The notes below the pieces were generated by a model. It was given only the letters and a program-made list of their open reading frames with translations. It was not told the DNA's origin and made no database searches. A program made the translations under genes and the position numbers. DNA of 40,194 bases from Bacteroidales bacterium (GTDB lineage Bacteria; Bacteroidota; Bacteroidia; Bacteroidales; UBA4417), in the NCBI GenBank assembly GCA_030654075.1, contig JAURYB010000074.1, positions 1-40,194 of the forward strand, given 5' to 3'. Below, one piece after another: positions 9,683 to 16,575 of the stretch; the stretch's first letter is position 1, and each line of letters opens with the position of its first letter.

Positions 9683-9725
9683 AGGTTCCGAGTGCCATGT
9701 TCCGGAGTTCCCGAGTTCCGGTCGC
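9683..9725. repeat. Short tandem TTCCGAGT-like array
   Basis: Four imperfect units of the type TTCCGAGT, TTCCGGAGT, TCCCGAGT and TTCCGG lie between kaiB and the kinase gene. AGTGCC (9691-9696) can also pair with GGCACT (9728-9733). This low-complexity spacer type recurs elsewhere in the window with other unit sequences. Confidence 0.55.
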
Positions 9726-9751
9726 ACGGCACTTGGCACACTGCACTTTTG

Positions 9752-9816
9752 TTAAAAGGATTAGTACTACAAAATTCTAAAACACAACCAAGCAAAATAA
9801 TACTAATCTGTTTTAA
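9752..9816 (+). promoter_or_regulatory. Long inverted repeat in the leader of the hybrid kinase
   Basis: GATTAGTA (9759-9766) pairs perfectly with TACTAATC (9801-9808). Flanking TTAAAA and TTTTAA extend the stem to about 14 pairs with one bulge. It sits 10 bases before the ATG of the kinase. It could be an RNA stem that affects translation or a dyad for a DNA-binding protein; the sequence does not decide. Confidence 0.5.
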
Positions 9817-9825
9817 AAGCAGGCT

Positions 9826-12255
9826 ATGTTGACGAAATTAACACCAAAAACAGAAAAACAACTTCTGCTCGAAAACGAAGAATTACGGGCAAGCCTGGCC
9901 GAAGCCAACGAAACACTCGATGCAATCCGAAATGGCGAAGTGGATGCAATAGTTGTTTCAGGCGCAGGCGGCGAAAAAGTATTCTCAATTTCGTCGGCCG
10001 AAACCCCATACCGTGTCATCATCGAAGAAATGAACGAAGGAGCTGTTGTTCTTTCGGCCGATGGTGTTGTGCTGTATTGCAACCGCCGGTTTGCCGAGCT
10101 TGTGTCGGTTGCGCCGGAGCAAATTGTGGGTTCCTGGTTTAAGCAGTTTTTCCCAAAAAACGACTTTCAAAAATACAACGAATTACTGCAGGCCGGTCTA
10201 AAAGGGAAAACCGATGGTGAGTTAACCTATATAAAAGACGGCAATGCCCATCCGATTCATCTGCATCTTTCATTCAGCCCTTTACCTCCCGAATTGCTGG
10301 GCGATGTTTGTATAATGGCCGCCGACATAACGGAGCTAAAGCAAAAAGAAGAAGAATTGCGCCGTTCGCACGAAACACTGGAACAACAAGTAATTGAAAG
10401 AACAAAAGAACTAACTGAAGCAGTTGAGGAACTGGCAAATAAGCAACGAGTTGCTTTAAAAATGATGAATGATGCCGTTGAAGCTAAAAATACACTGGAC
10501 ATTTTGAACAAAGAACTTGCTTTACAAAACGAAGAGAAAGCAAAACGGGCCGCAGAGTTGATTATTGCCAACAAGGAACTTGCCTTTCAGAATGAAGAAA
10601 AAGAAGAACGTGCAGCCGAGTTAGAGATTGCCAACAAAGAACTTGCCTTTCAAAACGAAGAGAAAGAAAAGCGGGCAGTGGAGTTACTTGTTGCCAAAGA
10701 AAAAGCCGAAGAGTTCGAAAATAAATTCAGACAAATTGCCGAAAACATAGATGAAGTTTTTTGGTTGCGGACTAACAGCGAAATGATTTATGTAAGCCCT
10801 TCGTTTGAAAAAATCTGGGGCGTTCCTTGCCAGAGTTTATATGAGGACCCAGACTTATTTACAGAAAAAATACATCCCGAAGATAAATCTCTCGTAAAGA
10901 AAATCTTTAATTCAAACGAATTTAATGATAAAGAATTCTTCAACTATGAGTATCGGATAGTACGTGCCGATAAACAGGTACGTTGGGTAAACGCTAAAAC
11001 GTTTCCAATACTGGATGATTCAGGTCAAATTGTGAAACGGGTTGGGATTGCGTCCGATATTACTGAGAAACACCTGAGTATAGAGGAATTAATTAAGGAG
11101 AAAGAACATGCTGAGGAAAGCGACAGGTTGAAATCTGCATTTCTGGCCAATATGTCGCACGAAATCAGGACTCCAATGAACGGTATAATTGGCTTTGCGG
11201 ACTTATTGAAAGAACCTCACCTAACAGACGAACAGCAGCAGGATTACATTAAAACCATCGAGATGAGCGGCATCCGTATGCTGAATATTATCAATAACAT
11301 TGTTGATATTTCGAAAATAGAAGCTGGCCTGATGGAAGCGAACCGGACAATTTTGGATGTAAATGAACAATTGGAGTATGTATTTACATTTTTCAAACCT
11401 GAAACCAATAAAAAGAAATTGCAGTTAGTACTTGGTAAAAACTTATCCGCAACAGATGCCATCATTACTTCGGACCGGGAAAAAATTTATGCAATTCTGA
11501 CAAATCTGGTTAAAAATGCCATAAAATATACCAACGAAGGTGTGATTGAAATCGGGTGTGATAAAAAGGGTGAAATGCTTGAATTTTACGTAAAGGACAC
11601 AGGCATTGGTATTCCGGCCGACAGGCAGGTAGCAGTATTTGAACGCTTTATACAGGCTGACATTGCCGATATACATGCTTTTCAGGGTGCCGGCCTTGGT
11701 TTATCCATTGCCAAAGCGTATACCGAATTGTTGGGTGGGCGTATCTGGCTGGAAAGTGAAGAAGGGAAAGGGTCAACGTTCTTTTTTTTAATTCCTTATA
11801 GCCCTTTTTCGAAAGATAAACCTGCTGATCTGAAACCTGTTGCAGGCGCTGAAAAATTAAATACTTCAGGGAACCTTAAAATAGTAATTGCCGAGGACGA
11901 TGAAACATCGCAGATGTTAATGTCAATTGTAGTGAAACCATACTGCAAAGAAATAATAAGAGCAAGCACAGGCGCCGCAACTATCGAAATCTGTCAAAAA
12001 AACCAGGACATTGATTTAGTGCTTATGGATATTCAAATGCCGGATATAAATGGATATGAAGCTACACGCCAAATCCGGAAGTTTAACAAAAATGTTGTCA
12101 TAATAGCGCAGACCGCTTTTGGTCTTTCAGGCGACCGTGGAAAGGCAATTGAAGCCGGTTGCAATGATTATATTGCAAAACCAGTAAAAAAGGAGGAACT
12201 AATTGCAGTAATAGAAAATCACATCAATAAAAAAGCTAATTGCATTTTACTATAA
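9826..12255 (+). CDS. PAS-domain hybrid histidine kinase with receiver domain
   Basis: 809 residues without membrane segments, so cytoplasmic. Order: short coiled coil (1-45); PAS (about 60-175); coiled coil with three 21-residue repeats of the NKELAFQNEEKEKRAAEL type (228-290); second PAS with PAC (about 300-425); dimerisation/phospho-acceptor domain with H-box MSHEIRTP (His445); ATPase domain with N-box NLVKNAIKYT, DTGIGIP and GAGLGLSI; receiver with acidic EDD, phospho-acceptor Asp735 (LVLMDIQMP), a Thr near AQTAF and AKPVKK. It follows the kaiB pair on the same strand after 184 bases. Cyanobacterial KaiC signals through SasA, whose sensor is KaiB-like; this kinase has PAS sensors instead. 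A role as clock output is inferred from position only. Confidence 0.92.
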   Translation: MLTKLTPKTEKQLLLENEELRASLAEANETLDAIRNGEVDAIVVSGAGGEKVFSISSAETPYRVIIEEMNEGAVVLSADGVVLYCNRRFAELVSVAPEQIVGSWFKQFFPKNDFQKYNELLQAGLKGKTDGELTYIKDGNAHPIHLHLSFSPLPPELLGDVCIMAADITELKQKEEELRRSHETLEQQVIERTKELTEAVEELANKQRVALKMMNDAVEAKNTLDILNKELALQNEEKAKRAAELIIANKELAFQNEEKEERAAELEIANKELAFQNEEKEKRAVELLVAKEKAEEFENKFRQIAENIDEVFWLRTNSEMIYVSPSFEKIWGVPCQSLYEDPDLFTEKIHPEDKSLVKKIFNSNEFNDKEFFNYEYRIVRADKQVRWVNAKTFPILDDSGQIVKRVGIASDITEKHLSIEELIKEKEHAEESDRLKSAFLANMSHEIRTPMNGIIGFADLLKEPHLTDEQQQDYIKTIEMSGIRMLNIINNIVDISKIEAGLMEANRTILDVNEQLEYVFTFFKPETNKKKLQLVLGKNLSATDAIITSDREKIYAILTNLVKNAIKYTNEGVIEIGCDKKGEMLEFYVKDTGIGIPADRQVAVFERFIQADIADIHAFQGAGLGLSIAKAYTELLGGRIWLESEEGKGSTFFFLIPYSPFSKDKPADLKPVAGAEKLNTSGNLKIVIAEDDETSQMLMSIVVKPYCKEIIRASTGAATIEICQKNQDIDLVLMDIQMPDINGYEATRQIRKFNKNVVIIAQTAFGLSGDRGKAIEAGCNDYIAKPVKKEELIAVIENHINKKANCILL
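10507..10695 (+). repeat. Three tandem 63-bp repeats inside the kinase gene
   Basis: The DNA encodes three near-identical 21-residue coiled-coil units starting with NKELA. The nucleotide sequence is also conserved between units (AACAA[A/G]GAACTTGC...), so unit number could change by slippage, lengthening or shortening the signalling helix between the PAS domains in frame. Confidence 0.75.
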
Positions 12256-12335
12256 TCACCAGAATACAAAGCACATGGCCATAACAAATTGCTGGTATGC
12301 AAACATTATTGAAGTTTCATCACCTACAAAACTAT

Positions 12336-12998
12336 TCATGCTGATTGCCTAACATTAAACCAGCCTGAATTAAAAGTCTGTTTAAAATTGTTGTATTTAT
12401 ACTCCAGAGGGGCGAAGGGGAAAGCCAACTCGATAGTTTCAGCATCATTTTGAGTTATAATCCTGTATGGCATTTCCTTACCGCCAACAAGAAGTTTTAA
12501 AAGCGGTTTTAATTTAACGGGCGAAACCGGATTATTTAAATTAACCTGGCAACAGACTTCGACCTGATTTGCAGTTTCTTCGCTCAGCGACCAGAATGTG
12601 TTGATACTTATAATATTCAGAAAAGGGGTGTGAAATGTTAGTGGTTTATCCTTGATGCTGTATTTCTCTTTTTTGTAACGGAGCAGTTCATCACTGAGTG
12701 TGGCTGTGTAATTGGTTGCCGGAAGCAGTGATCCCATTGGAGAGAAAGTGAGTTCCGATTTGCCTGTCCACATGAACTTTCCTGGAATCGGTGGTTCGAA
12801 CTTTAAGTATTGCACCGAATCCCATCGGTTTATGAGCGAAGAATCGTTGAGCAGTTCTTTGTTGAATGTAAAAACCAGGTTTTGGGCGCGCAAAACTTCG
12901 TCGCCGAAATTGGTTTTTTTTACTTTAAGGGAGTTGAAATTGCTGCAAGATGCGAGGCTAAGGCCTAATAAAGCAAAAAGGATAAAGTGTTTGAACAT
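12336..12998 (-). pseudogene. Truncated paralogue of the macroglobulin lipoprotein
   Basis: 220 residues. Residues 1-195 align almost without gaps to the N-terminus of the 1803-residue macroglobulin at 842-6253, including the lipobox (LASC, Cys18), the block VKKTNF.DEVLRAQNLVF, IPGKFMWTGKSELTFSP and NPVSPVKLKPLLKL. By eye about three quarters of the positions match. After AFPFAP the homology stops and 26 unrelated residues lead to a stop. All inhibitory domains and the thioester are missing. The frame is intact and the signal peptide is good, so it could still be exported, but it most likely is a remnant of a second full gene cut off on its 3' side. Confidence 0.8.
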
Positions 12999-13241
12999 GT
13001 GCTATAGGGATTTATGATTGTATTGAACTGATTTTTAAGAAAGTAAAGAAAAGGATTAGAATAAAACGGCAAGCGGAATAATAACTCTAAAAATAATTAA
13101 TAATTAAGTTAAAAGTAAGGGGCATCAAATTATATTCTTCAACATTTTATTATTACTTGAGCATTGTTTAGTGTATCATTCGTACATACATTCTATCTAA
13201 TGAAGTTTATTTTATGTTTTTGTGTTCACAGATAAACTTTT

Positions 13242-13778
13242 ATGACTAAAGATTATTTAACCGTAGTACCTGAAGAAATTATCAGTAGTAAAATATTTTT
13301 GATCCGGGATAAGAAAATAATGTTGGATAGAGATTTAGCATCTCTTTACGGCGTTACCACTGGTAATCTGAATAAGGCTGTAAAAAGAAATTCGAAGAGA
13401 TTCCCAGATGATTTTATGTTTCAGTTGAACAAACAAGAATACGGAAATTTGTTATTCCAATTTGGAACATCAAGTTGGGGAGGAACACGAACTTTGCCTT
13501 TTGCTTTTACAGAGCAGGGGGTAGCGATGCTTTCAGGAGTATTGAACAGTGATAGAGCAATTCAGGTAAATATACAAATAATGCGGATTTTTACAAAAAT
13601 CCGTGAAATGTTAGTCGAAAATCTAAGTTTGCGGATTGAGGTAGAATTAATAAAAAAGAAACTTGAAAACCAGGATAAAAACATAGAGTTGGTCTTCAGT
13701 TATCTGGATGAACTTATTGATAAACATGAAAACCCCACTCCGAGAGAGCCAATAGGATTTAAACTATCTGACAAATAA
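13242..13778 (+). CDS. ORF6N-domain DNA-binding protein
   Basis: 178 residues. The N-terminal about 95 residues match the ORF6N domain pattern: IFLIRDKKIMLDRDLASLYGV, then NLNKAVKRNSKRFPDDFMFQL, the WGGTRTLPFAFTEQGVAMLSGVL segment in two parts, and a helix with IQIMRIF. The last third is helical and charged. ORF6N proteins are common in phages and as single genes in Bacteroidota chromosomes, with a likely DNA-binding regulatory role that is poorly defined. No other phage gene is nearby. A terminator follows 2 bases after the stop codon. Confidence 0.88.
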   Translation: MTKDYLTVVPEEIISSKIFLIRDKKIMLDRDLASLYGVTTGNLNKAVKRNSKRFPDDFMFQLNKQEYGNLLFQFGTSSWGGTRTLPFAFTEQGVAMLSGVLNSDRAIQVNIQIMRIFTKIREMLVENLSLRIEVELIKKKLENQDKNIELVFSYLDELIDKHENPTPREPIGFKLSDK

Positions 13779-13780
13779 AA

Positions 13781-13818
13781 AATCCCTGCGACTGAGAGAG
13801 GTGACGGGGATTTTTTTT
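13781..13818 (+). terminator. Terminator after the ORF6N gene
   Basis: AATCCC (13781-13786) pairs with GGGATT (13807-13812), followed by eight T. The T run is also the left part of interspersed element copy 2, so the element may carry its own terminator function. Confidence 0.7.
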
Positions 13819-13855
13819 ATTAGTACCACGCGAAGGGATTCGCGCGGTAGCGGGG
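13792..13855. repeat. Interspersed palindromic element, copy 2
   Basis: GGGATTTTTTTTATTAGTA followed by CCACGCGAAGGGATTCGCG and CGGTAGCGGGG. CGCGAA and TTCGCG form a stem with loop GGGA. It shares its T-run flank with copy 1 and directly abuts the macroglobulin leader remnant. Confidence 0.8.
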
Positions 13856-13990
13856 GAACAGTTGTTTAAACATAATTGTGGATGATTAGATTATGTATTT
13901 ATCTGATTAATAGGAGCGCTGCGTATTAAATTGTGCAATTGAATAATACCATTAAAAATAGGAAAAAAAATACACAGAAAGGGGAAAGGG
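13855..13990 (-). pseudogene. Third macroglobulin remnant: leader and start codon only
   Basis: On the minus strand this holds the same leader as the large macroglobulin gene. Compare GTTTAAACATAAT at 13862 with TTTTTAAACATAAT at 6243, the shared ATCTGATTAATAG, the TTAAATT-TGCAAT stretch and the purine-rich GGAAA-AAATAC block beyond. The ATG complement (13868-13870) and the following two codons (Phe, Lys) are kept, then homology ends at GGAACAG against the palindromic element. About 5 kb of coding sequence is absent, as expected for a deletion. Confidence 0.65.
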
Positions 13991-14158
13991 GAAAAATGTT
14001 CAAAGTTCAAAATTCAAAGTTTAAGGGTTCAAGGTTTAATGAATATCGAATAATGTTGCTTCGTTTCACTCGCAATGACAGCGAATAATGAATAACGATT
14101 ATGAAATGAAAAATCCTTGCGGCGGAATGTTTTCATAAATGGCAAAACCCGACATAAA
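13991..14158. repeat. Low-complexity spacer with TTCAAAG-like units
   Basis: From about 13996 to 14038 short units such as TTCAAAG, TTCAAAA and TTCAAGG repeat imperfectly, followed by GTTGCTTCGTTTCACTCGCA and AT-rich sequence. No gene is visible here. Confidence 0.5.
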
Positions 14159-14160
14159 TA

Positions 14161-14176
14161 GTGCGCTATATTGCAC
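14161..14176. promoter_or_regulatory. Upstream HipB operator candidate, GTGC-N8-GCAC
   Basis: GTGCGCTATATTGCAC has the same half-sites and the same 8-base spacing as the second site at 14223-14238. The two sites are 62 bases apart, about six helical turns, and both precede the hipB promoter. Confidence 0.65.
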
Positions 14177-14220
14177 ATTATAAGCAAGAATCATGTACTT
14201 GATAGGAATAATATGCTAAT

Positions 14221-14240
14221 TAGTGCATCTAAATGCACTA
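14221..14240. promoter_or_regulatory. Downstream HipB operator candidate, perfect dyad
   Basis: TAGTGCAT-ctaa-ATGCACTA is an 8-bp perfect inverted repeat with GTGC-N8-GCAC at its core. It lies directly upstream of the -33 element of the hipB promoter. E. coli HipB binds TATCC-N8-GGATA, so the N8 spacing is as expected for this regulator family, with different half-sites. Confidence 0.75.
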
Positions 14241-14244
14241 TTAG

Positions 14245-14274
14245 TTGCATTTCATGATTTTTGTCATATATTTG
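14245..14274 (+). promoter_or_regulatory. Promoter of the hipBST operon
   Basis: TTG (14245-14247), a 19-base gap, then TATATTTG (14267-14274). This overlaps the alternative TTG start at 14261, which therefore cannot be the real start; transcription would begin near 14281, just before the ATG at 14294. Confidence 0.75.
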
Positions 14275-14293
14275 CATTATAAAGAGTTGTAAA

Positions 14294-14512
14294 ATGCACC
14301 ATAAAGAGCTTATAATAACCATTAAAGAACGCAGAGATGTTATGCAGGTAACGCAAGAGACCTTAGCAGAACTATCTGGAGTTGGCCTAAGAACTTTAAA
14401 ACAGTTTGAAAGTGGCAAAGGAAATCCAACGTTGATGACTTTACAAAAGTTAGCCGATGTACTTGGAATGGAGGTTTGCCTTAAGCTTAAAAACATAACT
14501 AGTGCCAAATGA
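14294..14512 (+). CDS. hipB: HipB-like helix-turn-helix antitoxin/repressor
   Basis: 72 residues from the ATG at 14294. An XRE-type helix-turn-helix covers about residues 7-60 (TIKERRDVMQVTQETLAELSG, in pieces; then VGLRTLKQFESGKGNP and LQKLADVLGMEV). HipB proteins dimerise, bind palindromic operators and hold the kinase toxin. The start was chosen because the promoter -7 box overlaps the only alternative start. The stop overlaps the next ATG in ATGA, so translation is coupled. Two matching dyads upstream fit autoregulation. Confidence 0.9.
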   Translation: MHHKELIITIKERRDVMQVTQETLAELSGVGLRTLKQFESGKGNPTLMTLQKLADVLGMEVCLKLKNITSAK

Positions 14513-14838
14513 GACAGGCGAAAATATTATATAAAGATGAAGAAGCAGGCGTGTTAACACAAAACGATGACGGGTCGTTTGTGTTCCGTTATCATGCTGC
14601 CTGGCTGGCAGACAGTAAAAAACCAGGAATAAGTCTTAATCTCCCTAAAATAGAGCAAGAGTATTCTTCAAAATTCTTGTTTCCATTTTTCTACAACATG
14701 TTACCGGAAGGATCGAACAAACAAATAGTTTGTAAATATAACCGGATTGACGAAAATGATTATTTCGGGTTACTGTTAACTACAGCAAAATATGATAGCA
14801 TAGGTGCAGTAAGAGTGATTAAAATAGAAAAGCTATGA
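14509..14838 (+). CDS. hipS: HipS-like small protein (HipA N-terminal subdomain)
   Basis: 109 residues that match only the N-terminal subdomain of HipA: GVLTQNDDGSFVFRYHAAWL near the start, then SLNLPK, FPFFYNMLPEGSNK and DYFGLLLTTAKYDSIGAV. In one-piece HipA this is fused to the kinase; here it is a separate gene that overlaps both neighbours by 4 bases (ATGA). In the described E. coli O127 HipBST system the equivalent small protein HipS is the antitoxin that neutralises HipT. The same role is inferred here from gene order and size. Confidence 0.87.
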   Translation: MRQAKILYKDEEAGVLTQNDDGSFVFRYHAAWLADSKKPGISLNLPKIEQEYSSKFLFPFFYNMLPEGSNKQIVCKYNRIDENDYFGLLLTTAKYDSIGAVRVIKIEKL

Positions 14839-15821
14839 GTTTACCTGAGATAAAATATTGCCCCGGTACATTAGCTGAAGGATTTGATACTTACAGCAGA
14901 GCTTGCTTAAACAGAGTATTTCAAAGCAAAAAAGTATATCATGTATTGCCATATGATTCACCTGCTTCAAATCCTGAAACCGATGAATTATTTGATAAAA
15001 ACCGAAAAATTATGTCTATTTCAGGAGTTCAGGAGAAATTTTCGGTTTTGCTTGAGAAGAACAAGTTAAGACTTATCAATGAGGGAGAACGCGGTACTTA
15101 TATTCTGAAACCTATACCTAATACAGGTAAAAATAGAGATCAAATGCCGGCTAATGAACACCTTACTATGCAAATTGCTCGTCAGGTTTATGGCATAGAA
15201 ACTTCTGAAAATGCACTTATATTTTTTAAAAACGGGGCTCAGGCTTATATCACCAGGCGTTTTGATATAAATGAAATTGGTATCAAATTGGCGCAGGAAG
15301 ATTTCGCATCTCTTGCAGGTAGAACTCCTCAAACCCATGGAGAGCATTATAAGTATTTGGGGAATTATCTGGAGCTGTTTCAGCTAATGCAAACAAGTGT
15401 TCCGGCATACAAATTGGAAGCCACAAAGCTCTTGAAAAGACTAATATTTAATTACCTGTTTTCAAATGGAGATGCTCACTTTAAAAACTTTTCATTACTC
15501 GAAACCTCGATGGGAGATTATCGCTTAAGTCCCGCTTATGACCTTTTAAATAGTCGGATTCATATTGATGATAAAGACTTTGCACTGGATGACGGGCTTT
15601 TACCTAAAAATTTGGCTCAAGGGAAAATTGGCAGACAATTTGCCATTCTTGCTGAGCAAGCAGGAATTGCTGAAAAGATTTTTAATGATATTTTTTCATT
15701 GATGCTTTCTCATTCAGAAGTTGTAGGGAAAATGATATCATCATCATTCTTAAATGAAAGCACTAAAAAGAACTACATTCAGTCTTACCTGGGGCGCTTA
15801 AAACAATTGATGAAAGAGTGA
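14835..15821 (+). CDS. hipT: HipT-like serine/threonine kinase toxin
   Basis: 328 residues covering the HipA C-terminal kinase. The glycine-rich loop reads SISGVQEKFSV; Ser61-Ile-Ser63 corresponds to the Ser-X-Ser autophosphorylation motif described for HipT. The catalytic loop is NGDAHFKNFSL (Asp213) and the metal-binding segment is SPAYDLLNS (Asp236). All kinase residues appear intact. Family knowledge: HipA phosphorylates glutamyl-tRNA synthetase and HipT tryptophanyl-tRNA synthetase, halting translation; the target here cannot be read from sequence. The gene overlaps hipS by 4 bases. A palindromic element starts 13 bases after the stop. Confidence 0.9.
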   Translation: MSLPEIKYCPGTLAEGFDTYSRACLNRVFQSKKVYHVLPYDSPASNPETDELFDKNRKIMSISGVQEKFSVLLEKNKLRLINEGERGTYILKPIPNTGKNRDQMPANEHLTMQIARQVYGIETSENALIFFKNGAQAYITRRFDINEIGIKLAQEDFASLAGRTPQTHGEHYKYLGNYLELFQLMQTSVPAYKLEATKLLKRLIFNYLFSNGDAHFKNFSLLETSMGDYRLSPAYDLLNSRIHIDDKDFALDDGLLPKNLAQGKIGRQFAILAEQAGIAEKIFNDIFSLMLSHSEVVGKMISSSFLNESTKKNYIQSYLGRLKQLMKE

Positions 15822-15833
15822 GTTGAAATAGAT

Positions 15834-15863
15834 CCACGCGAAAGGATTCGCGCGGAAGCGGGG
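15834..15863. repeat. Interspersed palindromic element, copy 3
   Basis: CCACGCGAAAGGATTCGCG followed by CGGAAGCGGGG, two substitutions from copy 2. It lies at the 3' end of hipT without the T-run flank seen in copies 1 and 2. Confidence 0.75.
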
Positions 15864-16135
15864 TGATAGCCTAAGTCATTAGCGGCATTTAAAAATAGTA
15901 TAATCAACAAAACAATTATGATATCAGGTATAAACTATCCGAAAAATCATGATTTTCATTTTATTAAAAGTGAAACAAAGCCTGATTCATTGTATTTTAC
16001 AAAAAAAATGAAAAGACGATAATAAAATCGTGTGCCAATATGAATTTAATGATTTCAAATACCCTAAAGTTGTCAGGATAACAAATAGTGAATGACTTTT
16101 TATTAATAATCAGTTTCACAAGAAGTATTTACTAT
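15864..16135 (+). other. Intergenic stretch with possible decayed reading frame
   Basis: A 34-codon frame begins with ATG at 15918 (MISGINYPKNHDFHF...). It ends after a run of eight A. In another frame the next bases read IVCQYEFNDFKYPKVVRITN before a stop near 16095. The two halves look like one small protein broken by a frameshift near the A run at 16000-16007, but I do not recognise a family and it may be chance. Confidence 0.25.
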
Positions 16136-16191
16136 TACTTTTGTATGCATTCCTGCTAAAGTAAATGTTACATTTATTACAAAATAAACCT

Positions 16192-16575
16192 ATGGCACCT
16201 GATGGCATTATATCCGGCACATGGAAAAGTGCGGATAAATTAATCAAGTTCAACCTTCCCCTGATAATTTTCGAGGAAGATGGTTCACAGATTATGTATT
16301 GCCCTGCATTGGACGTTTCCGGATATGGTGATAGTGAGGAGCAGGCTAAAGAATCTTTTGAGATATGTTTAGGCGAATTCCTTTTATATACTAATCATAA
16401 AAAGACTTTCCACGATGAACTGCAACGCCTGGGATGGAAGATTAAAAAAAACAGCCATAAGCCAATGGTTCCGCCCGATATGAGCGAGTTGCTTCGGAAC
16501 AATGAAAATTTTAGCAGGATATTTAATAATTTCCCATTCCGGAAGATTGATAGTCCTATTGCTTTGCCAGCATAA
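16192..16575 (+). CDS. hicB: HicB-family antitoxin
   Basis: 127 residues from the ATG at 16192; an in-frame ATG at 16165 would add 9 residues. The core IKFNLPLIIFEEDGSQIMYCPALDVSGYGD (in parts) and EEQAKESFEICLGEFL are the partial RNase-H-like HicB fold. The C-terminal part (MVPPDMSELL) lacks a clear helix-turn-helix. HicB blocks the HicA mRNA-cleaving toxin. A TACTTTTG -7-like box (16136-16143) lies upstream. The broken hicA frame begins immediately after the stop codon, so this is now probably an antitoxin without an active toxin partner. Confidence 0.82.
   Translation: MAPDGIISGTWKSADKLIKFNLPLIIFEEDGSQIMYCPALDVSGYGDSEEQAKESFEICLGEFLLYTNHKKTFHDELQRLGWKIKKNSHKPMVPPDMSELLRNNENFSRIFNNFPFRKIDSPIALPA

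Noticed and set aside
9683..9725. CRISPR-like array
   Set aside because: Units are 8-9 bases with no spacers; no repeat of CRISPR length or cas gene exists in the window.
13242..13778. Prophage around the ORF6N gene
   Set aside because: No integrase, structural or lysis genes and no attachment repeats nearby; ORF6N genes are often solitary in this phylum.
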